Assembly: GCA_018381425.1 (NCBI GenBank)
Contig: JAGZRY010000095.1
Span: 1 to 6,373 of the forward strand
Source of the DNA: Haemophilus parainfluenzae
GTDB taxonomy: Bacteria > Pseudomonadota > Gammaproteobacteria > Enterobacterales > Pasteurellaceae
DNA length: 6,373 bases
Direction: 5' to 3'
The first letter of the stretch is position 1. The number at the start of each line of letters is the position of its first letter. The position numbers and the translations under genes were made by a program. The notes beneath the pieces were generated by a model. That model saw nothing but the letters and a program-made list of their open reading frames with translations, searched no databases and had not been told where the DNA came from. Below, piece by piece: positions 1 to 6,373 of the stretch.

Positions 1-981
1 ATAAGCGAGTGGCCATTTTTCTAATGCTTCAGCCAAAATTGTATGGTTGGTATAGCCCACCATATTACGTACAATTTCAACCGCTTCTGCAAATTTAATC
101 TGATGTTTTTCCGTTAATAAGCGAATTAATTCAGGAATCACCATTGAAGGGTGAGTATCGTTGATCTGAACATACGCATAATCGGCTAAATCATGTAAAT
201 TACTGCCACGTTCAATCGCTTCATCAATTAATAATTGTGCTGCATTTGATACCATGAAGTATTGTTGATAAATACGCAGTAATTCCCCATTTTTATCTGA
301 ATCATCTGGATAAAGGAATAATGTTAGATTTTCTTCAATCGCAGTTTTATCAAACTCGATACCTTTTTTAATCAGTTTAGGATTCACTGATTTGATATCA
401 AATAAATTGAGATAGTTTTTTGTTTCTTTCTTATAACCTAAAATATCAATGCGATCTAATTTAGAGGTTAACGTAAATTTCTTAAATGGCACCTCATAGC
501 TAATATCCGTTGGAATCAACCAAGAACTATCTTCAATCCAGTCATTAGGTTCAGCATGTTGTTCATTCTTTTTAAAGACTTGTTTAAATAAGCCATAATG
601 ATAATTTAAACCGACCCCTTCCGCATTTAAGCCAAGGGTAGACATTGAATCAATAAAACAAGAAGCCAAACGACCTAACCCCCCATTTCCTAAAGACGGT
701 TCTGGCTCAATATCTTCAATATGGCTTAATGATTTACCCGCACTTTCTAATTCCGTTTTGATGTCTTGATACACACCAAGGTTAATCAGGTTATTAGAAA
801 GTAATTTACCAATTAAAAACTCAGCTGAGATATAGTAAACCTTACGTTTACCTGTGTTTTTAGGTTTATCTACTGAGAGTGTTTTTACGTAATTTAATAA
901 TTGAATATAAGTTTCTTTATCGCTTAATTGTTCAAGCAATTTATTGGTTTCGTTTTTTACAAATGTACTAAATTTCATCAT
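1..981 (-). CDS. glgP: alpha-glucan (maltodextrin/glycogen) phosphorylase, partial: N-terminal 327 residues
   Basis: GT35 phosphorylase, a cytoplasmic enzyme that uses phosphate to release glucose-1-phosphate from alpha-1,4-glucan ends. The frame is open from the start to the left window edge, so the C-terminal half, including the pyridoxal-phosphate lysine, is missing. Visible family motifs are [11 protein letters not shown] (about 49-59), [16 protein letters not shown] (94-109), [13 protein letters not shown] (272-284) and [13 protein letters not shown] (311-323). From memory, these and the short N-terminus resemble phosphorylases of streptococci and lactobacilli (about 750 residues) more than E. 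coli MalP or GlgP. The start lies inside the 3' end of malQ (14-base overlap), so the two are probably co-transcribed and translationally coupled. Two adjacent ATGs are possible (981 or 978); the first is better spaced from AGGAA. It could equally be named malP; partnership with malQ suggests maltodextrin as substrate. Confidence 0.93.
   Translation of the reverse strand, partial: MMKFSTFVKNETNKLLEQLSDKETYIQLLNYVKTLSVDKPKNTGKRKVYYISAEFLIGKLLSNNLINLGVYQDIKTELESAGKSLSHIEDIEPEPSLGNGGLGRLASCFIDSMSTLGLNAEGVGLNYHYGLFKQVFKKNEQHAEPNDWIEDSSWLIPTDISYEVPFKKFTLTSKLDRIDILGYKKETKNYLNLFDIKSVNPKLIKKGIEFDKTAIEENLTLFLYPDDSDKNGELLRIYQQYFMVSNAAQLLIDEAIERGSNLHDLADYAYVQINDTHPSMVIPELIRLLTEKHQIKFAEAVEIVRNMVGYTNHTILAEALEKWPLAY
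737..745 (-). repeat. degenerate Haemophilus-type uptake signal inside glgP
   Basis: The plus strand reads CCCGCACTT, which matches the complement of the Haemophilus-type uptake signal (ACCGCACTT) at 8 of 9 bases. It lies in the coding sequence at glgP codons for Glu-Ser-Ala-Gly. It may be a decayed or chance copy. Inference only. Confidence 0.3.
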
Positions 982-2488
982 TATGTTTTTCCTGATTCGC
1001 ACGTTGATATAACGTGGTCATTTTTGCTAAAAAGTCTTTTTTATCTTGCGTTAAATCAGATTGCTGCATTCTCCATTGCCAGTTTCCACCAATTGTTGAA
1101 GGAACGTTCATTCTTGAACTGGCTGGCAAATCTAAAACATCTTGCATTGTGGCAATCGCAGTATTGCTAACCGTCGCAAAGATCTGACGAATCATTGCTT
1201 GGCAAATCGATTCATCCTCACGGCGGTGCGTATAATCATTGATATATTGCTGCTGTTGTTCAGTTAAGCTGTTATACCAACCATTGGTCACATCATTATC
1301 ATGTGTACCGGTATAAACAATGGAATGCGGGATGCAATAATGCGGGCTATCTAAACTTTTTCCGCTAACATCTTCAAAGCCAAATTGCAGAATCTTCATG
1401 CCTGGGTAATTACAATCTGCAAGTAGCTTTCTGGCTTTATCATCAATATTACCTAAATCTTCGGCAATAATCGGTAAATCACCTAATTGCTCTTTAACGG
1501 CTTTAAATAAGTCATAACCAGGGCCTGGCTGCCAGCTACCATCTTTAGCAACCTCTGCTTTTCCGTCCACTTGCCAATAGTCAGAGAAACCTTTGAAATG
1601 GTCGATACGCAGTACATCATAAATCTTAAAGCTTTCTTCAATGCGATGAATCCACCAAGCGTAGCCTTGTTTTTTATGCTCTTCCCAAGCATAAAGCGGG
1701 TTGCCCCAAAGCTGTCCTGTTGCACTGAATTGATCCGCAGGAACCCCCGCAACAAAAAGCGGATTACGTTCTTTATCTAATTGGAAAAGTTCTGGTTTTG
1801 TCCAAACTTCTACGCTATCTGCCGCCACATAAATCGGCATATCTCCGATAATCTTAATGCCCCTTTGATTCGCGTAATCTTTTAATTCGCCCCATTGTTT
1901 GAAGAAGAAATATTGCGTCACTTTAAAGTACTGAATTTGATCTGCTAACAGAGTGCGATATTTTTCTAGTGTTTTTGGATCACGCGCTACCGCTTTTTTA
2001 TCATCCCATCTTTGCAATGCTTGATTACCGAAATGCTCTTTAATTGCCATAAACTCAGCAAAATCGTCTAGCCACAAGCGGTTGTTTTTCTCAAAACTCT
2101 TGAAATCAGCTTGGAATGATTGATTCGATAAAAAATTTTTCACTGCCGTTTCTAAAATTGGACGGCGTGCATAGAAGATACGATCATAATCCACGCTAGT
2201 TGGATCATCCCCAAAATTGACTGAAGCATAATCCGCTTCTTTCAACAAGCCCATTTGGGTTAATAGATCAAAATCAATAAGGTGAGTATTACCTGCAATT
2301 GCAGAGAAAGATTGATAAGGTGAATCACCATAACTGGTGGTGGTCAGTGGAAGAATTTGCCAATAAGTTTGTTTAGTTTCAACTAAAAAATCGACAAACT
2401 CATAAGCTGATTGCCCAAAACTACCAATACCGAATGCATTTGGTAGTGAGGTAATGTGCATAAGAACACCACTTGAACGAGTAAGCAT
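968..2488 (-). CDS. malQ: 4-alpha-glucanotransferase (amylomaltase, GH77), short form
   Basis: Cytoplasmic disproportionating enzyme that transfers maltosyl and longer units between maltodextrins, feeding longer chains to the phosphorylase and releasing glucose. The 506-residue length matches the compact amylomaltases of streptococci and Thermus (about 500), not the roughly 700-residue E. coli MalQ. The N-terminal [12 protein letters not shown] and WQILPL...[18 protein letters not shown] blocks (residues 5-68) are typical. The three catalytic acids are all present: nucleophile Asp296 in RIDHFKGF, acid/base Glu343 in IIAEDLG, and Asp397 in YTGTHDND. The start is supported by AGAGGA six bases before the ATG. 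It is the first gene of a malQ-glgP operon transcribed away from the GntR regulator. The frame is intact, with no sign of decay. Similarity to Firmicute enzymes is from memory of the family, not a search. Confidence 0.95.
   Translation of the reverse strand: MLTRSSGVLMHITSLPNAFGIGSFGQSAYEFVDFLVETKQTYWQILPLTTTSYGDSPYQSFSAIAGNTHLIDFDLLTQMGLLKEADYASVNFGDDPTSVDYDRIFYARRPILETAVKNFLSNQSFQADFKSFEKNNRLWLDDFAEFMAIKEHFGNQALQRWDDKKAVARDPKTLEKYRTLLADQIQYFKVTQYFFFKQWGELKDYANQRGIKIIGDMPIYVAADSVEVWTKPELFQLDKERNPLFVAGVPADQFSATGQLWGNPLYAWEEHKKQGYAWWIHRIEESFKIYDVLRIDHFKGFSDYWQVDGKAEVAKDGSWQPGPGYDLFKAVKEQLGDLPIIAEDLGNIDDKARKLLADCNYPGMKILQFGFEDVSGKSLDSPHYCIPHSIVYTGTHDNDVTNGWYNSLTEQQQQYINDYTHRREDESICQAMIRQIFATVSNTAIATMQDVLDLPASSRMNVPSTIGGNWQWRMQQSDLTQDKKDFLAKMTTLYQRANQEKHNDEI
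989..993 (-). promoter_or_regulatory. ribosome binding site of glgP, inside malQ
   Basis: On the minus strand AGGAA lies 7 bases before the first of two tandem ATG codons and 10 before the second. This favours the upstream ATG (at 981). The site is within the last codons of malQ, so ribosomes finishing malQ can restart directly on glgP. Confidence 0.6.
2074..2082 (+). repeat. Actinobacillus-type uptake signal core (ACAAGCGGT) within malQ
   Basis: An exact ACAAGCGGT occurs inside malQ, covering the codons for Asn-Arg-Leu-Trp. This is the core of the uptake signal of the Actinobacillus pleuropneumoniae branch of Pasteurellaceae, whereas all exact signals elsewhere in the window are of the Haemophilus type. 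One copy can arise by chance. It is recorded because of the possible foreign origin of the operon. Confidence 0.4.
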
Positions 2489-2529
2489 AATATTTCCTCT
2501 AGGAAGTTATCATTTTGGCTCATTCTAAC

Positions 2530-2541
2530 CTAAACGTATTT
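2530..2541. promoter_or_regulatory. weak third copy of the putative GntR operator
   Basis: CTAAACGTATTT matches TTATACGTATAA at 8 of 12 positions and keeps the central ACGTAT. It overlaps the inferred malQ transcription start. It is not itself a good palindrome, so it may be only an accessory site or chance. Confidence 0.3.
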
Positions 2542-2570
2542 TTATGCAACAACTTATACGTAAAAGTTAA
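2541..2570 (-). promoter_or_regulatory. candidate malQ-glgP promoter
   Basis: On the minus strand TTAACT (2570-2565) and CATAAA (2546-2541) are separated by 18 bases. Each matches the sigma-70 boxes at 4 of 6 positions. A transcript starting near 2534 would place the centre of the CRP site (2595.5) at -61.5, the classic class I activation distance. It would also give a leader of about 46 bases before the malQ ATG. The weak boxes fit an activator-dependent promoter. The palindrome at 2551-2568 lies between the two boxes. Confidence 0.45.
2551..2568. promoter_or_regulatory. putative GntR/TreR operator 2 (malQ side)
   Basis: AACTTATACGTAAAAGTT is an 18-bp inverted repeat with only one mismatched pair (2556/2563), centred on CG at 2559/2560. 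It shares TTATACGTA with the perfect palindrome at 2606-2617. Its place between the -35-like and -10-like boxes of malQ fits repression by steric block. The assignment to the adjacent GntR regulator is inferred from position. Confidence 0.6.
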
Positions 2571-2584
2571 TAACATTTTCGTAA

Positions 2585-2606
2585 ATTAGTGACTTTTGTC
2601 ACATTT
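2585..2606. promoter_or_regulatory. cAMP-CRP binding site in the divergent malQ/treR gap
   Basis: AGTGA-N6-TCACA (half sites 2588-2592 and 2599-2603) matches the CRP consensus TGTGA-N6-TCACA at 9 of 10 positions, with TTT continuing the right flank as in the consensus. It lies between the two putative operators. It is well placed to activate malQ at -61.5 and possibly treR from a position overlapping its -35 zone. Catabolite control of a maltodextrin operon is expected. Confidence 0.7.
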
Positions 2607-2620
2607 TATACGTATAACAT
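2603..2620. promoter_or_regulatory. putative GntR/TreR operator 1 (treR side), perfect 12-bp palindrome
   Basis: The core TTATACGTATAA (2606-2617) is a perfect palindrome, and it extends to 18 bp with a single mismatched pair. It agrees at 8 of 12 positions with the B. subtilis TreR operator as I recall it (TTGTATATACAA). It abuts the CRP site and lies just upstream of the likely treR -10 region, so it could give autorepression and also interfere with CRP. Confidence 0.65.
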
Positions 2621-2621
2621 T

Positions 2622-2640
2622 TATGATTTTATGATATGCT
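2622..2640 (+). promoter_or_regulatory. likely treR -10 region
   Basis: TATGAT occurs twice (2622-2627 and 2630-2635), followed by an extended-type TGA-TATGCT (2632-2640). None has a well-spaced -35 box; TTGTCA at 2596-2601 is 20 bases from the first. I cannot choose among them. A weak promoter controlled by CRP or by the operator is plausible. Confidence 0.35.
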
Positions 2641-2683
2641 ATGACGACACCTATGGAACGAACGGTCGATAAAAGGATTAAAA

Positions 2684-3397
2684 ATGAGCAAGTACAAGCA
2701 GGTTTATAACGATATAAAAACCCAAATTAACAATGGTAATTTAGCACCATTGCAAGAGCTCCCTAGCGAAAATGAGCTCATGCAAAACTATGGTTTTTCT
2801 AAAGATACTATCCGCAGAGCGCTGTCTTTACTTGAAATTGATGGCTATATTCAAAAACAACAAGGCCGAAATTCGATTGTTTTAGAGCATGATTTATCTA
2901 AACCACAAATGCTTTCTGAAATCAAAACAGTCAGCGAATTAAATAGTGCCTCAACCCATCAAGTGAAAACCACATTAACCAGCTTGTATATTGTGCAAGG
3001 CAAAGAAGAATTGATGGATATCTTTAATGTCAATGATCAAATCGATTTCTACCGCATTGCTCGTCTCCGTGAAATTGATGGTGAAGCGGTTGAATATGAG
3101 GTTTCTTATTTCGATCGCCGCATCGTGCCTTTTATTAGCCGAGAAATCGCTGAACACTCTATTTATCACTATTTAGAAAACGAATTAAAATTAAAAATTA
3201 GCCACTCACAACGAAAAATTGTCTTTCGCTATGCAAACGAAGAAGAAAAAAAAGCGATCGATCTTGGTGAGTATGACATGGTTGTGAATGTGACGAGCAC
3301 CACTTATTTGGCAGATGGTCGACCATTTCAATATGGGAGTATTAGCTATCGACCAGATAAAATTGCATTTACATCAACAGCAAAACGACATATCTAG
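2684..3397 (+). CDS. treR: GntR-family (HutC/UTRA) regulator, TreR-like
   Basis: A 237-residue sugar-responsive DNA-binding protein. The N-terminal winged helix (about 1-68) has PSENELMQNYGFSKDTIRRAL as its recognition region and ends in the wing IQKQQGRNSIVL. A UTRA ligand domain spans about 90-232, including REIAEHSIYHYLENELKLKI, which strongly recalls B. subtilis TreR (a repressor released by trehalose-6-phosphate), and the closing FQYGSISYRPDKIAF. The start is set by AAGGA six bases before ATG. It is divergent from malQ-glgP and shares with it a gap holding two palindromes and a CRP site, so it probably represses that operon and itself. No trehalose gene is in view. The true inducer could be trehalose-6-phosphate, a maltose derivative or another phosphosugar. 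Family is certain; the TreR name is less so. Confidence 0.85.
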   Translation: MSKYKQVYNDIKTQINNGNLAPLQELPSENELMQNYGFSKDTIRRALSLLEIDGYIQKQQGRNSIVLEHDLSKPQMLSEIKTVSELNSASTHQVKTTLTSLYIVQGKEELMDIFNVNDQIDFYRIARLREIDGEAVEYEVSYFDRRIVPFISREIAEHSIYHYLENELKLKISHSQRKIVFRYANEEEKKAIDLGEYDMVVNVTSTTYLADGRPFQYGSISYRPDKIAFTSTAKRHI

Positions 3398-3438
3398 TTT
3401 TTGTAAATGATAGGTTATTATTTAAAAAATTCATAAAA

Positions 3439-3470
3439 AAAAAGTGCGGTTATTTTTAACCGCACTTTTT
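3439..3470. terminator. bidirectional terminator made of two inverted uptake signals
   Basis: A 14-bp perfect stem (3439-3452 with 3457-3470) and a TTTT loop contain AAGTGCGGT (3442-3450) and its complement ACCGCACTT (3459-3467). A-rich sequence on the left and T-rich on the right provide U-tracts in both directions, so it can end both treR and convergent tehA, whose stop codon is only 7 bases away. Paired uptake signals acting as terminators are a known habit of Haemophilus genomes. Confidence 0.92.
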
Positions 3471-3477
3471 ATTTAAG

Positions 3478-4422
3478 CTATTTTAACCAAAATTGTCCTT
3501 TAAAAATTTTTCCTAATGTCATCAGCACCAAACCGCTCATCATCAAGTTAGCAAAGATAAATGCACCGTTTGCCAATCCGCTCAGTACGTTATGATGAAC
3601 AAAAGAAACAGCCCCATTTGCTAAAGAAGCTAATCCGAATGAAAAAGCCCAGAAGCCAATATTAAGCCCTTTTTCACTAATCCAAGGGAACAAACGAATT
3701 AAAAAGAACATTTGTAAAAAACCGTATCCCCATAAGAGTTTAACGAAAAGATCGATCTCTCCCCCATTAAGCGATAAGTAAGCCGACGAGCCCACAAATG
3801 CTGGTGCGAGAATGATCCCCATGGTTGGACGAAATTGTGGTTCAATCTGCAACACACGTAAGCGCTGAAATAACACCGGTTCATAAATAATCCAAGCAAT
3901 CATCCCTGCGCCTAAGAACAAATAGCCTAAATCTTGATAGCCTAACAAGGCCAATGATGAGGCACTTGTAAAGTTAGTCGCCACAGAGGGTAAATAAAAC
4001 GGTGGCAGTGTTGATTTTTCTTCAAATGTGCCATCTTTCCATAACGCACTAATACGCACTGAAGCAAACAATAATTGCCCAATCGTCCCGATCCAAATTA
4101 ATCCCTCGCCAATGAATGGAAACCAACGATACAGAACATCACCGCTTAACATGGTTGTAATCGGTATTAAGGCGATAAACGAAAAACGTATCGGACAACA
4201 ATATTCATCTCGCACTTCGTGAGAAAAATAAATCATTTTATAAATATAGAGCAAGATGAAAAGTGCCCATACTGAAACAGCCGTTATGCCAATAATATCA
4301 CTCGCATTTCGAGAAAAAGAGAGCGTATCGCCCATATGCAACCAGGCTAAAGATAAAGCGCTTAAACCTAATGGAATCGCAAAATACCCTGTTGGTAATG
4401 GAAATGGTCGTTTATCAGTCAT
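3478..4422 (-). CDS. tehA: TehA, SLAC1-family anion channel / tellurite resistance protein
   Basis: A 314-residue inner-membrane protein with about ten hydrophobic helices (roughly from 13 to 305). From memory it is very similar to H. influenzae TehA, the structural model for the plant guard-cell anion channel SLAC1. Both begin PFPLPTGYF after five residues and share FSFIALIPITTM (80-91), YLPSVATNFTSASSLALLGY (143-162) and GLNIGFWAFSFGLAS (252-266). Phe262, the pore-gating phenylalanine of the H. influenzae channel, falls at the same number here. The family conducts small anions; tellurite resistance in E. coli is seen on overexpression with TehB, whose gene is not nearby. AGGAG seven bases before ATG supports the start. 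The gene is monocistronic, separated from serS by a terminator and from treR by the shared terminator. Confidence 0.95.
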   Translation of the reverse strand: MTDKRPFPLPTGYFAIPLGLSALSLAWLHMGDTLSFSRNASDIIGITAVSVWALFILLYIYKMIYFSHEVRDEYCCPIRFSFIALIPITTMLSGDVLYRWFPFIGEGLIWIGTIGQLLFASVRISALWKDGTFEEKSTLPPFYLPSVATNFTSASSLALLGYQDLGYLFLGAGMIAWIIYEPVLFQRLRVLQIEPQFRPTMGIILAPAFVGSSAYLSLNGGEIDLFVKLLWGYGFLQMFFLIRLFPWISEKGLNIGFWAFSFGLASLANGAVSFVHHNVLSGLANGAFIFANLMMSGLVLMTLGKIFKGQFWLK

Positions 4423-4439
4423 TATTATTCTCCTAAAAA

Positions 4440-4466
4440 TTGATACCCTATTAGATTACCTGTAAA
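4440..4466 (-). promoter_or_regulatory. possible tehA promoter
   Basis: On the minus strand TTTACA (4466-4461, 5 of 6 to the -35 consensus) is followed after 15 bases by TATCAA (4445-4440, 4 of 6). The spacing is short, and the transcript would begin close to the ribosome binding site. This is the best candidate seen, but it is weak. Confidence 0.3.
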
Positions 4467-4514
4467 TGCGTGAATATGGTTGTGGATTTATCTCAAAGAC
4501 TAGAATAAAAATCT

Positions 4515-4528
4515 CATTTCTCGAAATG
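4515..4528. other. small palindrome CATTTC-TC-GAAATG between serS and tehA
   Basis: Two 6-base arms (4515-4520 and 4523-4528) are exact inverted repeats around a 2-base centre. On the minus strand the palindrome directly follows the serS terminator and precedes a TTTTT run. It may be a second, weak terminator hairpin or an operator upstream of tehA; the sequence does not decide between them. Confidence 0.35.
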
Positions 4529-4534
4529 AAAGAA

Positions 4535-4556
4535 AGGGCTAATAAATATTAGCCCT
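4535..4556 (-). terminator. serS terminator
   Basis: A 9-bp stem, AGGGCTAAT with ATTAGCCCT, and an AAAT loop lie 22 bases past the serS stop codon. On the minus strand the hairpin is followed by a T-rich but broken tract (TTCTTTC). It is a plausible rho-independent terminator of serS. Some transcription may read on into tehA, which lies in the same direction. Confidence 0.7.
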
Positions 4557-4578
4557 AAATTGAATTCTATATTTTTGA

Positions 4579-5877
<1,299 letters not shown>

Positions 5878-5906
5878 CTATTTTTCATTATGAAACAAAT
5901 ACCTTT

Positions 5907-5935
5907 ATTCTAGCGCGCTTTCGCCAAATAAACCA
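5907..5935 (-). promoter_or_regulatory. likely serS promoter
   Basis: On the minus strand TAGAAT (5912-5907, 5 of 6 to the -10 consensus) sits 17 bases after TGGTTT (5935-5930), which is a poor -35 box. A GCGCGC run lies immediately upstream of the -10 box. The predicted transcript would have a leader of about 30 bases. No attenuator or T-box-like structure is visible in so short a leader. Confidence 0.45.
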
Positions 5936-5989
5936 GTTAAAAGCCTGATTTTTCTTTTATTAACTCTTTCAAAAACATCCAATTTTATG

Positions 5990-5998
5990 ACCGCACTT
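5990..5998 (-). repeat. single Haemophilus-type DNA uptake signal
   Basis: The minus strand reads AAGTGCGGT followed by C and an AT-rich run (ATAAAAT), then a further T-run about one helical turn on. This resembles the extended uptake-signal consensus of H. influenzae. It has no inverted partner nearby, so unlike the other copies it is not part of a terminator. Confidence 0.85.
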
Positions 5999-6011
5999 TG
6001 CCATGATTTAA

Positions 6012-6033
6012 TTTTGTGATCTCTGTCAAATTC
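6012..6033. promoter_or_regulatory. putative CRP site upstream of ydcH
   Basis: TGTGA-TCTCTG-TCAAA (6015-6030) matches TGTGA-N6-TCACA at 9 of 10 positions, and the left spacer bases TCT also follow the consensus. The centre lies about 60 bases before the transcription start expected from the TATAAT box, close to the class I distance of 61.5. It is about 120 bases from the serS start on the other strand, too far for an obvious role there. Confidence 0.5.
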
Positions 6034-6069
6034 TGAGAATGAGACACTAGAAACAGCAAAAAAAAGTTC

Positions 6070-6075
6070 TATAAT
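6070..6075 (+). promoter_or_regulatory. ydcH -10 box (perfect TATAAT)
   Basis: A perfect TATAAT is present. The base-exact -35 position (6047-6052, CTAGAA) is poor, which fits dependence on an activator such as CRP at 6012-6033. The leader to the ATG would be about 25 bases and includes an AGAGGAG ribosome binding site. Confidence 0.6.
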
Positions 6076-6106
6076 GAAAATGAACGTTAACCAAGAGGAG
6101 TAACCT

Positions 6107-6325
6107 ATGTTTCCTGAATTCCGCGATTTAATCACTAAGCTTAAAAACAAAGATGCTTATTTTGATCGCTTGTTTGAAAAACACAATGCATTAGACCAAG
6201 AGATCAAAAATAAGATCGATAACATAGAACTCGCAACTCATACGGAAATTGAGAACTTGAAAAAAGAAAAATTACGGATTAAAGACGAGCTCTATCAATA
6301 CTTGAAAAAGAAAGCAGCTGAGTAA
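6107..6325 (+). CDS. ydcH: YdcH/DUF465 family small coiled-coil protein
   Basis: A 72-residue protein of unknown biochemical role. It opens MFPEFRDLITKLKNKDAYFDRLFEKHNALDQEI (shown as residues 1-33 here in two blocks: MFPEFRDLITKL, then NALDQEI), which is the hallmark of the DUF465 family; from memory E. coli YdcH begins MFPEYRDLI and is about 74 residues. The whole chain is charged and helical, with a Lys/Glu-rich second half (about 35-70), consistent with a two-helix coiled coil. There is no signal peptide or membrane segment, so it is cytoplasmic. AGGAG six bases before ATG and a TATAAT promoter support expression. It is divergent from serS and ends at its own uptake-signal terminator, so it appears monocistronic. 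Function cannot be inferred from this context. Confidence 0.93.
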   Translation: MFPEFRDLITKLKNKDAYFDRLFEKHNALDQEIKNKIDNIELATHTEIENLKKEKLRIKDELYQYLKKKAAE

Positions 6326-6343
6326 TTGGTTTAATGTGAAGAC

Positions 6344-6370
6344 AAAGTGCGGTGAAATTTACCGCACTTT
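6344..6370 (+). terminator. ydcH terminator made of two inverted uptake signals
   Basis: AAAGTGCGGT and ACCGCACTTT form a perfect 10-bp stem around a 7-base loop (GAAATTT), starting 18 bases after the ydcH stop, followed by a T-run to the window edge. The stem contains one forward (6345-6353) and one reverse (6361-6369) Haemophilus-type uptake signal. Whether it also serves a convergent gene lies outside the window. Confidence 0.9.
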
Positions 6371-6373
6371 TTT

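Noticed and set aside
928..1170. 80-codon plus-strand open frame across the malQ/glgP junction
   Set aside because: It is antisense to two well-supported enzyme genes, with no ribosome binding site or recognisable protein family; a shadow frame.
1483..1780. Open frames of 90 and 69 codons inside malQ on both strands
   Set aside because: They overlap the catalytic part of malQ out of frame and have no supporting signals.
2576..2587. A fourth possible operator copy around TTTCGTAAA
   Set aside because: It matches only about 7 of 12 positions and is not palindromic; in AT-rich DNA this is expected by chance.
2653..2709. 18-codon reading frame overlapping the treR start, possible leader peptide
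   Set aside because: No Shine-Dalgarno sequence precedes its ATG, and it has no stalling-type codon run or adjacent attenuator hairpin.
5934..5971. Imperfect inverted repeat GTTAAAAG ... CTTTTATTAAC upstream of serS
   Set aside because: The arms pair only with a 3-base bulge, are nearly all A/T and have no downstream tract consistent with a terminator; likely composition.
5905..6150. 81-codon minus-strand frame between serS and ydcH
   Set aside because: It runs over the ydcH promoter and first codons, lacks a ribosome binding site and ends within the serS promoter.

Overview
The window looks like chromosome from a Haemophilus/Aggregatibacter-type member of the Pasteurellaceae. The DNA is AT-rich and carries five exact copies of the 9-base Haemophilus-type uptake signal AAGTGCGGT or its complement. 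Four of these sit as inverted pairs that form terminator hairpins. SerS, TehA and a YdcH-like protein all read as gamma-proteobacterial proteins, and TehA is very close to what I recall of the H. influenzae protein. I cannot fix the species.

Left part (1-3397): a divergent carbohydrate locus. On the minus strand, malQ (4-alpha-glucanotransferase, 506 residues) is followed by, and overlaps, a glgP/malP-type alpha-glucan phosphorylase, of which only the first 327 residues are in the window. Facing away on the plus strand is a GntR/UTRA regulator resembling TreR. Both enzymes look like the short forms found in streptococci and lactobacilli rather than the long enterobacterial MalQ and MalP. The 195-bp gap between malQ and the regulator holds a good CRP site, a perfect 12-bp palindrome TTATACGTATAA, and an 18-bp near-perfect palindrome with the same TTATACGTA core. 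A third, weaker copy is also present. The simplest model is a maltodextrin-degrading operon that is switched on by cAMP-CRP and repressed by the divergently encoded, self-regulated GntR protein. MalQ would rearrange maltodextrins by disproportionation, and the phosphorylase would release glucose-1-phosphate.

Middle (3398-4578): a strong bidirectional terminator built from two inverted uptake signals separates the regulator from convergent tehA, a SLAC1-family anion channel/tellurite-resistance membrane protein. tehA stands alone, with no tehB in the window.

Right part (4535-6373): serS (seryl-tRNA synthetase) lies on the minus strand with its own promoter and hairpin terminator. Divergent from it is a 72-residue YdcH/DUF465 coiled-coil protein, preceded by a perfect TATAAT box and a CRP-like site about 60 bp upstream of the likely transcription start. 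It ends in another inverted-uptake-signal terminator at the window edge. No gene-free stretch exceeds 300 bases; the longest, 5869-6106, holds the divergent serS/ydcH promoters and one lone uptake signal. I saw no tRNA or rRNA gene, insertion sequence or CRISPR array.
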